Notes: a model not told the origin generated them from the letters alone. Positions 44,852 to 53,347 are shown, counted from the first letter of the stretch. The stretch is 64,000 nucleotides of DNA from DQWO01 sp964478545 (GCA_964478545.1 CAYZIS010000004.1:1-64000); one strand, 5' to 3'. Made by a program: numbers and translations.

Positions 44852-45352
44852 CTTTATCCTTACACCTTGTACCTTCAATCTTTCGTTTATTGCTTTCCAC
44901 GCCGCCATCAGGCCGAAAATCCCCGGGATGAAAACGGCGCTGGGCCGGATGACGCCGCCGCCGAAAGCCAGGTAGTAGCCAAGCTCGAGGAATTTTTCCG
45001 CAAATTCAGGCCCGCCGTTGAAGGCGTGCAATACCCCGGTGACTTGGGGAAAATATTTCAACCGGTCATAAAGCAGCTGGAAAGCCTTGCGGCAGTGAAT
45101 GATGACCGGCAGCTGAAATTCTTTGGCCAGTTCTATTTGTATTTCCAGGGCATGGTCCTGTATCCGAGTATCAAATTTGTCCAGGGCGTAGTCAAGGCCG
45201 ATTTCACCGATGGCCACCGGTTTGACTTTATTGATTGCTTTCCTCAGATCTGATTCGGGGAAATCTCCAATTTTCAGCCATTCCGGGTGGTGACCGCCCT
45301 TTGGAAAATTTTTTTCAAAAAAACATCTATCAACCGGGAGCTTTTTTGTCAA
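44834..45352 (-). pseudogene. TatD-type nuclease remnant
   Basis: The middle of the frame matches TatD metal-dependent DNases: AIGEIGLDYALDK, ALEIQIELAKEFQLPVIIHC and GVLHAFNGGPEFAEKFLELG. The N-terminal metal motif (HxH) is missing and the protein is only 172 residues (about 260 expected). After VIRPSA the sequence is unlike TatD and its last codons lie in the family A element, so both ends are damaged. It could still be translated but is unlikely to be active. Confidence 0.75.
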
Positions 45353-45516
45353 TCAATGTCAGCCAAAAAAGAAAAAACCAGAAAAATACTGGGAAAAAGG
45401 GTAGAAAAGTACCCTGATTGGGTAAAGAAATTCCACTTTTCGCCGGTTTGAAAGGACGGAAAAATTAGAAATTTGTAACTTGTTGAATTTACAGCTAAAA
45501 TTTTTCCGTAAAAAAT

Positions 45517-45532
45517 TGGCATAAATCTCGCA
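45517..45532 (+). promoter_or_regulatory. Probable sigma-54 promoter of the PEP-CTERM gene
   Basis: TGGCATAAATCTCGCA has GG and GC ten bases apart and a good -24 element. It is 68 bases before the ATG at 45600. Confidence 0.55.
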
Positions 45533-45599
45533 AGACACTCTTATAACAATGAATTGAACGGTAAATAATTACATAGTATTAATGATAAGGAGGTTAACT

Positions 45600-46346
45600 A
45601 TGAAGAAAGTGATGATGGTAGCAGTTTTGGCCTTGGGTTTGGTGTTGATGAGTGTCCCAGCGTTTGCCCTCCCATTGGGCACTAATATTACGATCTATGA
45701 TGGTAGCTATAATAGTACCTCAACTAATACTTGGTATAATGGGAAGGGTGAAGATCAAGAAGTAGAGCCTAATAATGTTGCCAACCAGAGTTGGGATTTG
45801 GAAGGTTTCTTTTTGGAAGGCAATACCTTGACCATGGTTGGTGGTTTTGATTTTGCAAATGGGTATGGTGGATATGACCCTGGAGATATATTCTTTGATG
45901 TAAGTGGTGATGTTGGTTATGATTATGCTTTAAAGTTAAACTTTAGTGCTACTACTTATGATGTTTATGCCGTGACTTCAGGGGAATTGGTTGTTCCTTA
46001 TTTTTCTCAAAACAGCAACTCCACTCCATGGATTTATAATTTTGTAAGTAGTGATTTGGTAAACACTGGTGGTTCCATTAGCTTTAATTATTACGAAGGA
46101 TTAGCTAATTCAGAAGTAGCTGGTTTGTCCGGTGGTGATGGTACTCACAATGCTGTGGCAATTGATTTGGGTTTGACTGGAATTGACTTTAGTAAAGGTT
46201 TTACCGCCCATTATACCATGGAATGCGGCAATGATAACTTGATGGGTGCTAGTCCCGTTCCTGAACCCCAGACCTTGCTGCTGATGGGTATCGGTCTGCT
46301 TGGCCTGGCATTTGTCGGCCGCAAGAAAATGGGAGATCGTGCATAA
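45600..46346 (+). CDS. PEP-CTERM secreted protein
   Basis: A 248-residue exported protein with a signal peptide (about residues 1-22, ending VPAFAL). The C-terminal sorting region is canonical: SPVPEPQTLLLMGIGLLGLA followed by FVGRKK. The mature part is rich in Asn, Gly, Tyr and Ser and looks like an extracellular beta-rich protein with no known domain. AAGGAGG precedes the ATG. An exosortase would be needed; none is seen in the window. Confidence 0.92.
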   Translation: MKKVMMVAVLALGLVLMSVPAFALPLGTNITIYDGSYNSTSTNTWYNGKGEDQEVEPNNVANQSWDLEGFFLEGNTLTMVGGFDFANGYGGYDPGDIFFDVSGDVGYDYALKLNFSATTYDVYAVTSGELVVPYFSQNSNSTPWIYNFVSSDLVNTGGSISFNYYEGLANSEVAGLSGGDGTHNAVAIDLGLTGIDFSKGFTAHYTMECGNDNLMGASPVPEPQTLLLMGIGLLGLAFVGRKKMGDRA

Positions 46347-46377
46347 ACATCCTCTCTTCTCTTTTTTCTCCATACTG

Positions 46378-46412
46378 AAAGAGCCGGTCATTGCTGACCG
46401 GCTCTTTCTTTT
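46378..46412 (+). terminator. Terminator after the PEP-CTERM gene
   Basis: AAAGAGCCGGTCA pairs exactly with TGACCGGCTCTTT around a four-base loop and is followed by a T-rich run. Confidence 0.93.
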
Positions 46413-46566
46413 TCCAGGGGCGAAGTAGGGTGGTGTGTTAATCTGGATGTGGAGTGAATGCTTTCGTCTAAAGGCAAGGAAATTTTTCACGGTGGGAAAA
46501 ACCAGAAAAGGCGCAATCGTTCGATTGCGCCTTTCAGGGATCGTCATTTGGCCTTGGTGGTAAACG

Positions 46567-46642
46567 TGGTGCCGAGGGACAGAATCGAACTGCCGACACG
46601 GGGATTTTCAGTCCCCTGCTCTACCGACTGAGCTACCTCGGC
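46567..46642 (-). tRNA. tRNA-Phe (anticodon GAA)
   Basis: Read on the minus strand: acceptor stem GCCGAGG/CCTCGGC, D arm AGCTCAGTCGGTAGAGC, anticodon loop CTGAAAA giving GAA, T arm GTTCGATTC and encoded CCA. 76 bases. Confidence 0.97.
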
Positions 46643-46767
46643 GCACTTTACCAAAAGAGCCAAAAACTTGCCCCGTTATTAGCCGAAGGGTGGGTTTTTG
46701 TCAAGTAGAAATTTTGTTTGGAGAGGGTGGAGAATAAGGGTTGAATTCAAGAAGCAGTGCAGAAAAT

Positions 46768-46840
46768 ACCATGAGCATACGAAGAGCACGAAGTACGGAA
46801 AAAACTTGCTTTTCTTCGTGTCCTTCGTGCTCTTCGTGGT
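46768..46840. repeat. Family D hairpin
   Basis: ACCATGAGCATACGAAGAGC pairs imperfectly with the closing TCGTGCTCTTCGTGGT. The remaining part of 46643-47050 shows no gene. Confidence 0.65.
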
Positions 46841-47050
46841 GACATAACAGTCCTCTCATTCGTTCTTGTAACATAACTTAGAAAGTTTGCTTGCATAAAA
46901 TAGAGCTAAAAAAAAATGAATTTCTGCCGATAGTAAATATTAGCGCTGCTATTATTTAAAATAATGATAATAATATCAAGTGGATAGGTGGATCAGGCGT
47001 GATTTTCTCTCGGCCGGCGGTATCTATCCCGGGTAATGGAGATTCTATCG

Positions 47051-47524
47051 ATGCCGCAACCAGGTGAAAAAGCTCCCGCCTTCAGCCTGCCGGATCAGGA
47101 TGATGCGGTCATCAATCTGGTTGATTATCAAGGTAAATGGCTTATTCTCTTTTTTTATCCTAAAGATAATACTTCTGGTTGAGCCAAAGAAGCCCAGGGG
47201 TTTACCGGTCTGGTAGACGAGCTCGAAAAAATGAACGCGGTGGCCATCGGTGTCAGCCCTGATTCCACCAAAAGTCATCGCAATTTTATCGCCAAAAAGG
47301 AGCTGGGGATAACCCTGCTCAGCGATCCGGAACATCAGGTGCTGCAGGAATATGGGGTCTGGCAGCTGAAGAAAATGGCCGGTCGGGAGTATTATGGGGT
47401 AGTTCGTAGTACTTATCTCATTGATCCCCGGGGAAACGTTGCCTTTATCTGGCCGAAAGTCAAGGTCAAGGGGCATGTGGAACAGGTGAGGGTCAAGCTG
47501 GCAGAACTGCAAAACCAGGAATAG
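47051..47524 (+). CDS. Selenocysteine-containing peroxiredoxin (BCP/PrxQ type)
   Basis: Reading through TGA at 47180-47182 gives a 157-residue peroxiredoxin of the BCP/PrxQ group, which reduces peroxides. The motif FFYPKDNTSGU (U at residue 44) is the family FYPxDxTxGC in which the peroxidatic cysteine is replaced by selenocysteine. The frame is open on both sides of the TGA, and the C-terminal part (GVVRSTYLIDPRGNVAFIW) is fully conserved. A resolving Cys four to five residues later is absent (UAKEA). A bSECIS-like hairpin follows the UGA. GGAG lies nine bases before the ATG. SelA at 10.9 kb supports Sec use. Confidence 0.9.
47200..47218 (+). ncRNA. Candidate bSECIS hairpin
   Basis: GTTTACC pairs with GGTAGAC (one G-U pair), loop GGTCT. 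The loop begins 24 bases after the UGA, inside the spacing seen in bacterial SECIS elements, and its first bases are G-G-U, as expected for SelB recognition. Confidence 0.65.
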
Positions 47525-47576
47525 TGTTTGCCGGGAATGCCTGCCGGGATGAAGAAGACAGAGGAGGAAAAAGATC

Positions 47577-47933
47577 ATGGTCTCGGGAATTGCAGCGTCA
47601 ATGAACGCCATCCAGGCGGTGGCCGAGCGGTTCAATCGCACCGGCCGTAACATTGCCAACCTGAATACTGACGGTTACAAGGCCGAGCGGACGGTTTTTG
47701 GAGAAGGTTCGGAGCCGGGAACGGTGCAGGCCAATGTCAGCGTCGATTTGTCACCGGGACCAGCGAGGGCGGAACAAACCGAAGATGGGCTGGAAATGGT
47801 CGAGATGTCTAACGTTGATCTGGCGAAGGAAATGGTAAATATGATGATCGACAAGCGCAGCATTGAAGCAAACTTAAAATCTTTGCAGACTGCCGACGAG
47901 ATGTTGGGGACAATCATCAATATCAAAAGTTGA
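47577..47933 (+). CDS. Short flagellar basal-body rod-like protein
   Basis: A 118-residue protein carrying both conserved ends of flagellar rod proteins (FlgC/FlgB/FlgG family): the N-terminal GIAASMNAIQAVAERFNRTG then RNIANLNTDGYKAERT, and the C-terminal VDLAKEMVNMMIDKRSIEAN. The central domain is nearly missing. No other flagellar gene is nearby. It could be a stand-alone FlgC-like protein, as seen in some deltaproteobacteria, or a remnant. It stops two bases before repeat family A. Confidence 0.75.
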   Translation: MVSGIAASMNAIQAVAERFNRTGRNIANLNTDGYKAERTVFGEGSEPGTVQANVSVDLSPGPARAEQTEDGLEMVEMSNVDLAKEMVNMMIDKRSIEANLKSLQTADEMLGTIINIKS

Positions 47934-47934
47934 A

Positions 47935-48171
47935 ACTCAACTTTCTAAGTTATGAAAAAATAGCTGAAAAAATTTCATTAAAGGATGTTCCGGCATGGCT
48001 CTCGCTCATTCTCGCTGCACATCGTGTGCAGCTCCAAGGTGTTCGCCGCGAATCACCATCGTGGTGATTCGTTCGGCGCCCAATGCCGCCTGCCTGTCGG
48101 CAGACACGGCTATGAGCCAACCCCGAACATCCTGATAATGTATTCGGGTAACACAAGTTAGAAAGTTGAGT
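47935..48171 (-). repeat. Family A MITE-like element, inverted copy
   Basis: Ends are ACTCAACTTTCTAAGTTA and AAGTTAGAAAGTTGAG. Inner palindromes include GAATCACCATCGTGGTGATTC and CTGCCTGTCGGCAG. It begins directly after the rod-like gene and lies before ssb. Confidence 0.85.
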
Positions 48172-48214
48172 GAAAAGACAGTCTTAAGGTATAAGGCTTA
48201 CAGCTGAAAGTTTC

Positions 48215-48700
48215 CTAAAATGGGATATCATCTTCATTGACCGGCGGTCCCTGGTTCATGCCTCCACCACTGCCTCCACCACTGCCTCCACCACTGCCTC
48301 CACCACTGTTGCCACCACCGTAGGGTGATGTTTTTTCACTCGTATTGCCTCGCCCACTCACATCACCTCCGCCACCCAGCATCTGCATGTTCTGGCAGAG
48401 GATTTCGGTGGTCCAGCGTTTGACGCCTTCTTTGTCTTCCCAGTTGCGGGTCTGGATTTTTCCTTCGATGTAGACCTGTTTCCCTTTATTGAGGTACTGG
48501 GCGCAGATTTCCGCCAGTTTACCGAAGGCAATAATCCGGTGCCATTCGGTTTTTTCCGTTTTCTGCCCGTCTTTGTTCCAGGTTTCGCTGGTGGCGAGAT
48601 TAAAGGTGGTGAACGGGTTGCCGCTGCTGCCGTATTTCATTTCCGGGTCAGCGCCGAGGCGGCCCACCAGGATGACTTTGTTTACTCCTCCTCCGGCCAT
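48215..48700 (-). CDS. ssb: Single-stranded DNA-binding protein
   Basis: A 161-residue SSB. The OB fold spans about residues 1-112 (VNKVILVGRLGADPEMKY, EKTEWHRIIAFGKLAEICAQ). The C-terminal acidic tip DDIPF recruits replication and repair partners. The linker is Gly/Ser-rich and made by a 12-bp tandem repeat (ggtggaggcagt type), a length that could change by slippage. Gene context is unrelated. Confidence 0.95.
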   Translation of the reverse strand: MAGGGVNKVILVGRLGADPEMKYGSSGNPFTTFNLATSETWNKDGQKTEKTEWHRIIAFGKLAEICAQYLNKGKQVYIEGKIQTRNWEDKEGVKRWTTEILCQNMQMLGGGGDVSGRGNTSEKTSPYGGGNSGGGSGGGSGGGSGGGMNQGPPVNEDDIPF

Positions 48701-48893
48701 GATTTTTCCTCCTCTTTTGGATCAGTTGAATGTACTTCCTATGTTCCATTATTTGTGGCATTAAATTAGCATACCATTGGCTGAAATCAAAGGAAATTAT
48801 AAAAAACTGTTTTTGACATTATCAGTTTGCCATCTTAAAGCACCGTATGCTATGCGATGAAAAAATTTTGTCAGGGAGGAAACAACGAAAGAA

Positions 48894-49538
48894 GTGAAGA
48901 CTGTTGGTGTGGTGGGATTCGGGGTTATGGGGGCTTTGATTGGTCTGAACGTGGCCATGTCCGGCTACCGGGTGGTATTCAAGGAGCTCAATGATGACCT
49001 GGTCAAATCCATGTATGAAAAAGGGATTTTAAAGCCTTTAAGCAAGCAGGTTGCCAAGGGGAAAATGACCCAGGAGGTCCTGGGGGTGAGATTCGGCATC
49101 ATGTGGGTGCAAAATGCTGCCGGTTTGGGAACCTGCTTCCATGCCGGAAATTCCATGGTTGAATACCTGGGAGATTCTGATGTCGGCTACCCGCAGGTGC
49201 CGGAATCCCTGAAAGCCAAGTTTGAAGCCGGAGAGCTGTGGGATATCGAGAACGGCGAAGTGCTGGCCGATGAGGCTGCCGGGAGCCAAGTGAAAGATCG
49301 TTTGCTGGGGGCGATATTTGCCATCTCCACCCATTTGATTGAAAAAGAAGTGGTCAGTTTCAAGGATCTGGAGCTGGGAATCAAAACCTCCCTGGCCTGG
49401 CCCAAAGGACCGTTTGAGATGATGAATGACTTGGGAATGGAAGAAGTTACGCGTTTGGTCAAGGTGGCCGTGGCTGCCGGTGATTTTAAGCTGCCGCGGA
49501 AATTTGCCGTCGGTGACCTGACCCCCTGGGAGCTGTAA
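48894..49538 (+). pseudogene. 3-hydroxyacyl-CoA dehydrogenase with internal deletion
   Basis: A 214-residue frame with a GTG start. The first 60 residues are the NAD-binding entry of 3-hydroxyacyl-CoA dehydrogenase (VGVVGFGVMGALIGLN, ending KGKMTQEVLG). It then jumps to a C-terminal domain like that of fused dehydrogenase/hydratase proteins (NAAGLGTCFHAGNSMVEYLG, IKTSLAWPKGPFEMMNDLG). The rest of the Rossmann domain and catalytic His/Asn segment are missing (roughly 100-130 residues), so catalysis is unlikely. The frame stays open, which hints at a recent event or a retained role. Confidence 0.7.
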
Positions 49539-49707
49539 ACCGGGAATTTTCTATTAGCGCCTTATACTGTTTACCGTAGTGGTTTATCATGAGGTGACTT
49601 GACTATGGTACATGTGATATTCGGACACTTATATGGCTTAAAAACACAAGTTAAAGATCCAGATATTTAACCTTAAGTTGTTTGGAAGATGCGTTGAAAC
49701 TAATATT

Positions 49708-49776
49708 ACCATGAAGAACGTGAAGAACATGAAGTTTAACTGAAGAAATCTTCAAGATCTTCATGCCCTTCATGGT
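49708..49776. repeat. Family D hairpin (ACCATGAAG type)
   Basis: ACCATGAAGAACGTGAAGAA pairs imperfectly with TTCATGCCCTTCATGGT. Confidence 0.65.
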
Positions 49777-49816
49777 TGCATGTTTTTTTCAGTTAAGTTG
49801 CCTGGAAGTGAGATTG

Positions 49817-49845
49817 AAAAAGGGAGGTTTAACCTCCCTCTTTTT
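49817..49845. terminator. Terminator of the PfkB-like gene
   Basis: AGGGAGGTT/AACCTCCCT forms a compact stem flanked by A and T runs on both sides, so it can serve either strand. It lies at the end of the minus-strand gene. Confidence 0.8.
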
Positions 49846-51547
49846 ATGGAGTTTTCCGACCAAATGGCAGCGAGGCTACCTTCTTGTCTTTAATGGCTAC
49901 CACCTTTTCCGCCAGGGCAAGGATTTCCCGGAAAGGATGCTGAATCTGGGAGGTGTTGATGGTGATCACCACGTCGGTAATGGTACCATAGCGGGTGGGG
50001 TCGCCGCTTTCGCTGATATGGTGGGAAATGATATCCCGGAGATAAGTTTCCGTCCCCATGAGGATGTGGTCTTCATCGGTGTCGATGATATTTTTGATTT
50101 TCGGCCGTTTGCGGTTCTGGATGAAATGCTGGGCCCCCAGGGTGGCAGCCCGCAGGGCGTGGCCGGCATCCCAGCGCAGGGCTTTAAGGCTAATGAAGAT
50201 GCCGGTGAAAGTATCCCCGGCCCCCAAGGTACTTGACAGGTTGATGACATAGTCGTCGCCGCAAAGGATTCTCCGGTCGGCAAAGCGGAATTTGAATAAT
50301 TTATTTTCCGGCATATTGGCTTTTCGCCAGTACAGGCGGGCTCGTTCGGGTGTTAATCTTTCCGTGAACCGGGCGCCTTTATTGCCGTTGGTCAACAGGA
50401 CGCGACCACCTTTGCTGTTTTCCCCCTTTTTCCCCTGGTTCATCCGCCGGGCGATGATGCTTGCCGTTATATCAATTCCTCTCTTCTCCGCCACCCTATC
50501 AAGCATGGACAGTTCATCAGTGTTAAGGATGATATACTGGACAAAGGGAATGAGCTCCGTATAGAGAAAATCCCGCCGTGAGGTGAAAAACTTTTCCTTT
50601 TCCGTTGTGTAGTAACGGGACTCAATCAAGCGGTCAATGCATTTGAAAAAGGTGCCGGAGGGGCAGAGATAGGTGGTGGTTTCACTGGCATAGGCTGTCC
50701 TTAGGATTCGGGTGATCAGCCGTAGCTCCTCATGGTTGGTGAGGGAATTGATCACCAAGTGGGTTTCCACGTAATCCTTGTCCTTGCGCAGCTTGTATTC
50801 CAACTTGAAATAACGATCCGTCAGCCGTTTGGGAGAGATGATGTCTTCATTGGTGTGGTTGGAAAGGACAATGCGGTCAAAAACTTCCGCCTCATTCTTC
50901 CTGATGGTCAGCACGTAGCTGGTACGTGGGATGAGATCTTCCACGTGCAGTTTGGTCATATCACCGATATCGACGTTGTGACTCTGGTAGAACTCTTTGA
51001 TCAGCCTAAATTTTGGATTCTTGACATCGAAGAAAAACAGATGCTCAAAGGCAATATGTCGGGCTTTTTCCGTCAGTTCCGGCGAGTCGTAAAGCCTTTT
51101 GATGGCTTCGATCAGGTTGCGGTTGTTGCCGCCGAGCTGGATTTCCCCAGGCTGGGAAACCTCAATGACCTTCACTTCATCTTTACTGGTGATAAGTTTG
51201 GGGAACAGGCGTTTCAGGTCATCATAGATCTGAGAAAAATCGCTGGTGCACAGGGTGCAGTCGTACTGCTCCGGATGCTTTCCGCCCAGCTCCATGGCGT
51301 AGTAGAGCTCATCATTGAAATTTTGTACCTCGACGTTGGCCAGGGGATTGATATAAACAGGATCAGGCAGGTTGGTGATTGTGCATTTGAAGACCGTGCC
51401 CACCGGCAGGAGGATCTTTTTATCGATGATGATGACCTTGTTGCCGGTGATCCGGGATATTTCATTCAGGTCCAGGTTGATGAGGTAATCAAAAACCGGG
51501 ATACCTCCTAAAAAAATGAACCTTTTTTCCGGTTTTTTTGCTTTCAT
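49844..51547 (-). CDS. PfkB/ribokinase-fold protein of unknown substrate
   Basis: A 567-residue protein whose C-terminal part is clearly a ribokinase-fold sugar kinase: STLGAGDTFTGIFISLKALR (about residues 459-478) holds the GAGD catalytic motif with the base Asp. Earlier segments resemble ADP-dependent sugar kinases (FLGGIPVFDY, QLGGNNRNLIEAI). It is longer than typical PfkB proteins. ATG 51547 is preferred, with GGGAGG eight bases away; an upstream in-frame ATG has no site. Substrate is not resolved. Confidence 0.75.
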   Translation of the reverse strand: MKAKKPEKRFIFLGGIPVFDYLINLDLNEISRITGNKVIIIDKKILLPVGTVFKCTITNLPDPVYINPLANVEVQNFNDELYYAMELGGKHPEQYDCTLCTSDFSQIYDDLKRLFPKLITSKDEVKVIEVSQPGEIQLGGNNRNLIEAIKRLYDSPELTEKARHIAFEHLFFFDVKNPKFRLIKEFYQSHNVDIGDMTKLHVEDLIPRTSYVLTIRKNEAEVFDRIVLSNHTNEDIISPKRLTDRYFKLEYKLRKDKDYVETHLVINSLTNHEELRLITRILRTAYASETTTYLCPSGTFFKCIDRLIESRYYTTEKEKFFTSRRDFLYTELIPFVQYIILNTDELSMLDRVAEKRGIDITASIIARRMNQGKKGENSKGGRVLLTNGNKGARFTERLTPERARLYWRKANMPENKLFKFRFADRRILCGDDYVINLSSTLGAGDTFTGIFISLKALRWDAGHALRAATLGAQHFIQNRKRPKIKNIIDTDEDHILMGTETYLRDIISHHISESGDPTRYGTITDVVITINTSQIQHPFREILALAEKVVAIKDKKVASLPFGRKTP

Positions 51548-51583
51548 GACTGCCTCCCGTGTTTTAGCCAAAGTATTTTGCTG

Positions 51584-51642
51584 CAAGCTGACCGCTGATC
51601 GCTGAAAGCATCCATCCGGGAATGGCTGTTTCCGGATGGATA
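51584..51642. repeat. Family C repeat
   Basis: GCAAGCTGACCGCTGATCGC is followed by the hairpin CATCCATCCGGGAA...TTTCCGGATGGAT. Confidence 0.55.
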
Positions 51643-51794
51643 CTGTTAATATTAATCCTAATCGACTAAAGTGCAAGAAAAATTATCAGTTTTTTCACTG
51701 ATGTCCGGTATGCTCCTTTGTAAATATTCGGCTACGTAAAAAACACTATCTGACAGCGGGTCATTAAGTTGGTTCGCTTCGCCCTGCTTCGCGA

Positions 51795-51875
51795 GGGGTC
51801 ACATCTTGACAAAGGCTATTTAAAATCACCAATAAAAGCAAATATCACGATACGCCTTCGTCAAGAAATGACCCC
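51795..51875. repeat. Inverted repeat with GGGGTCA ends
   Basis: GGGGTCACATCTTGACAAAGGC at the left mirrors GCCTTCGTCAAGAAATGACCCC at the right with few mismatches. A half-copy, GGGGTCACATCTTACCCC, lies near 33298. No gene in 51643-51973. Confidence 0.65.
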
Positions 51876-51973
51876 AATCCCGCTAATTTCCCCTGGTTTA
51901 GATATTGACTTGACTTGATATGCATGATAAACATAATGTGTTAGAGGCATAATATATCCAGTGGGGTAAAGCC

Positions 51974-53347
51974 ATGCGACTCCCATTTTTAAATAGAACC
52001 AGAGAAATTGCTAAACTTAACCGCGCTCTCAGTTCGTCTGGGCCGGCATTTATTGTCATTTATGGCCGTCGGCGTTGTGGTAAATCAACATTGTTGCAGC
52101 ATGTCAGCAAAAAAAATGACATATATTTTTTAGCTGATATGCAGGAAGTACCTTTGCAAATCAAAAGTCTGGCCAGCGAGATCGGCCGACATATTTCCGG
52201 GTTTGATCAGGTCATCTACCCGTCCTGGGATATTTTGTTCAAGGCGGTTCAAAATCAGGTCCCGCCCGGGACAACGCTGATCCTGGACGAATTTCCGTAT
52301 CTTGTCCAAAAATCACCGGATTTACCATCCATTATCCAAAAACAGATTGACTCCAGGCAGAACAAAATCCATCTTGTAATTTGTGGCTCTTCACAACGAA
52401 TGATGCAGGGACTTGTTCTGGCTGGTACGGCCCCTCTGTATGGTCGGGCGTTGGAAATTATCAAACTTCGTCCACTTGAAGCCGGCTGGATCTCTGTAGC
52501 TCTTGAGCTTGATTCTGTTGCCGCCATTGAGTCCTATGCCATTTGGGGTGGGGTGCCGCGCTATTGGGAGCTGGCAAAACAATTCCCTGATCCAGAAACG
52601 GCCTGTAAAGAACTGATACTTGACCGAGATGGTGTGTTGCACGATGAGCCCAAGCGTCTTTTGCTTGATGACATGCGTGGCGCCAGCCAGCCTCATTCTT
52701 TGCTTGGGCTAATTGCCGGTGGCGCAAACCGGATGTCAGAGATAGCGGGACGACTGGGCAAACCGGCAACCAGTTTAACTCGGCCCCTGGCAAACTTGAT
52801 TCAATTGGGCTACATAAAACGTGAGATACCTTTTGGTGAGAATCCAAAATCAAGCAAAAGGACCCTTTACCGGTTGGAAGATCCATTTTTACAATTTTGG
52901 TATCGGGTTGTTTTGCCAAATTATTCTCTGCTGGAGCAGGGCCTGGTTGACGAAGTATTTGACAGTTCAAAGCAGTTGATTGTTAGTCAAACAGCAGAGA
53001 TTTGGGAGGAATTGTCCCGCAGATCAACGGCACATCTTGAAATTGGTGGTTGCCGATGGAAGCCGGCTTCACGATGGTGGGGTAAGGGGCTTAATGGAAA
53101 AACTATGGAATTTGACATAGTTGCAGAATCGATTGATGGTAAGTCTCTTCTGTTTGGAGAAGCTAAGTGGGAAAATGAGACAAGCGTGCAGCGTACCCTG
53201 AAAAAACTCCAAAAACAGGCTGATAATTTTCCAAAAATTGACAAGCGAAGAATTATTCTGGTCCTCTGGTGTAAGCAATCCAAAATTCATCCTGCGAATG
53301 CCCTGATTTTTAATGCGAAAGATGTTCTTTCAGCTCTGAAAAACTGA
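51974..53347 (+). CDS. AAA ATPase with C-terminal nuclease-like (DUF234) domain
   Basis: A 457-residue protein of the archaeal-type AAA ATPase family. Walker A is YGRRRCGKSTLL (about residues 30-41), Walker B TTLILDEFPYL, and the sensor FCG-like VICGSSQRMM. A winged-helix segment follows (MSEIAGRLGKPATSLTRPL). The C-terminal domain has a PD-(D/E)xK-like pattern: Asp in MEFDIVAES and E-x-K in FGEAKW. Relatives are often isolated, horizontally moved genes with unknown role, sometimes suspected in defence. It sits alone between repeats. Confidence 0.82.
   Translation: MRLPFLNRTREIAKLNRALSSSGPAFIVIYGRRRCGKSTLLQHVSKKNDIYFLADMQEVPLQIKSLASEIGRHISGFDQVIYPSWDILFKAVQNQVPPGTTLILDEFPYLVQKSPDLPSIIQKQIDSRQNKIHLVICGSSQRMMQGLVLAGTAPLYGRALEIIKLRPLEAGWISVALELDSVAAIESYAIWGGVPRYWELAKQFPDPETACKELILDRDGVLHDEPKRLLLDDMRGASQPHSLLGLIAGGANRMSEIAGRLGKPATSLTRPLANLIQLGYIKREIPFGENPKSSKRTLYRLEDPFLQFWYRVVLPNYSLLEQGLVDEVFDSSKQLIVSQTAEIWEELSRRSTAHLEIGGCRWKPASRWWGKGLNGKTMEFDIVAESIDGKSLLFGEAKWENETSVQRTLKKLQKQADNFPKIDKRRIILVLWCKQSKIHPANALIFNAKDVLSALKN

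Noticed and set aside
45097..45352. Intact TatD nuclease
   Set aside because: The N-terminal metal-binding HxH and the C-terminal third are missing.
41116..48171. Repeated palindromic blocks as a CRISPR array
   Set aside because: Copies are scattered over kilobases with no regular spacers and no cas genes.
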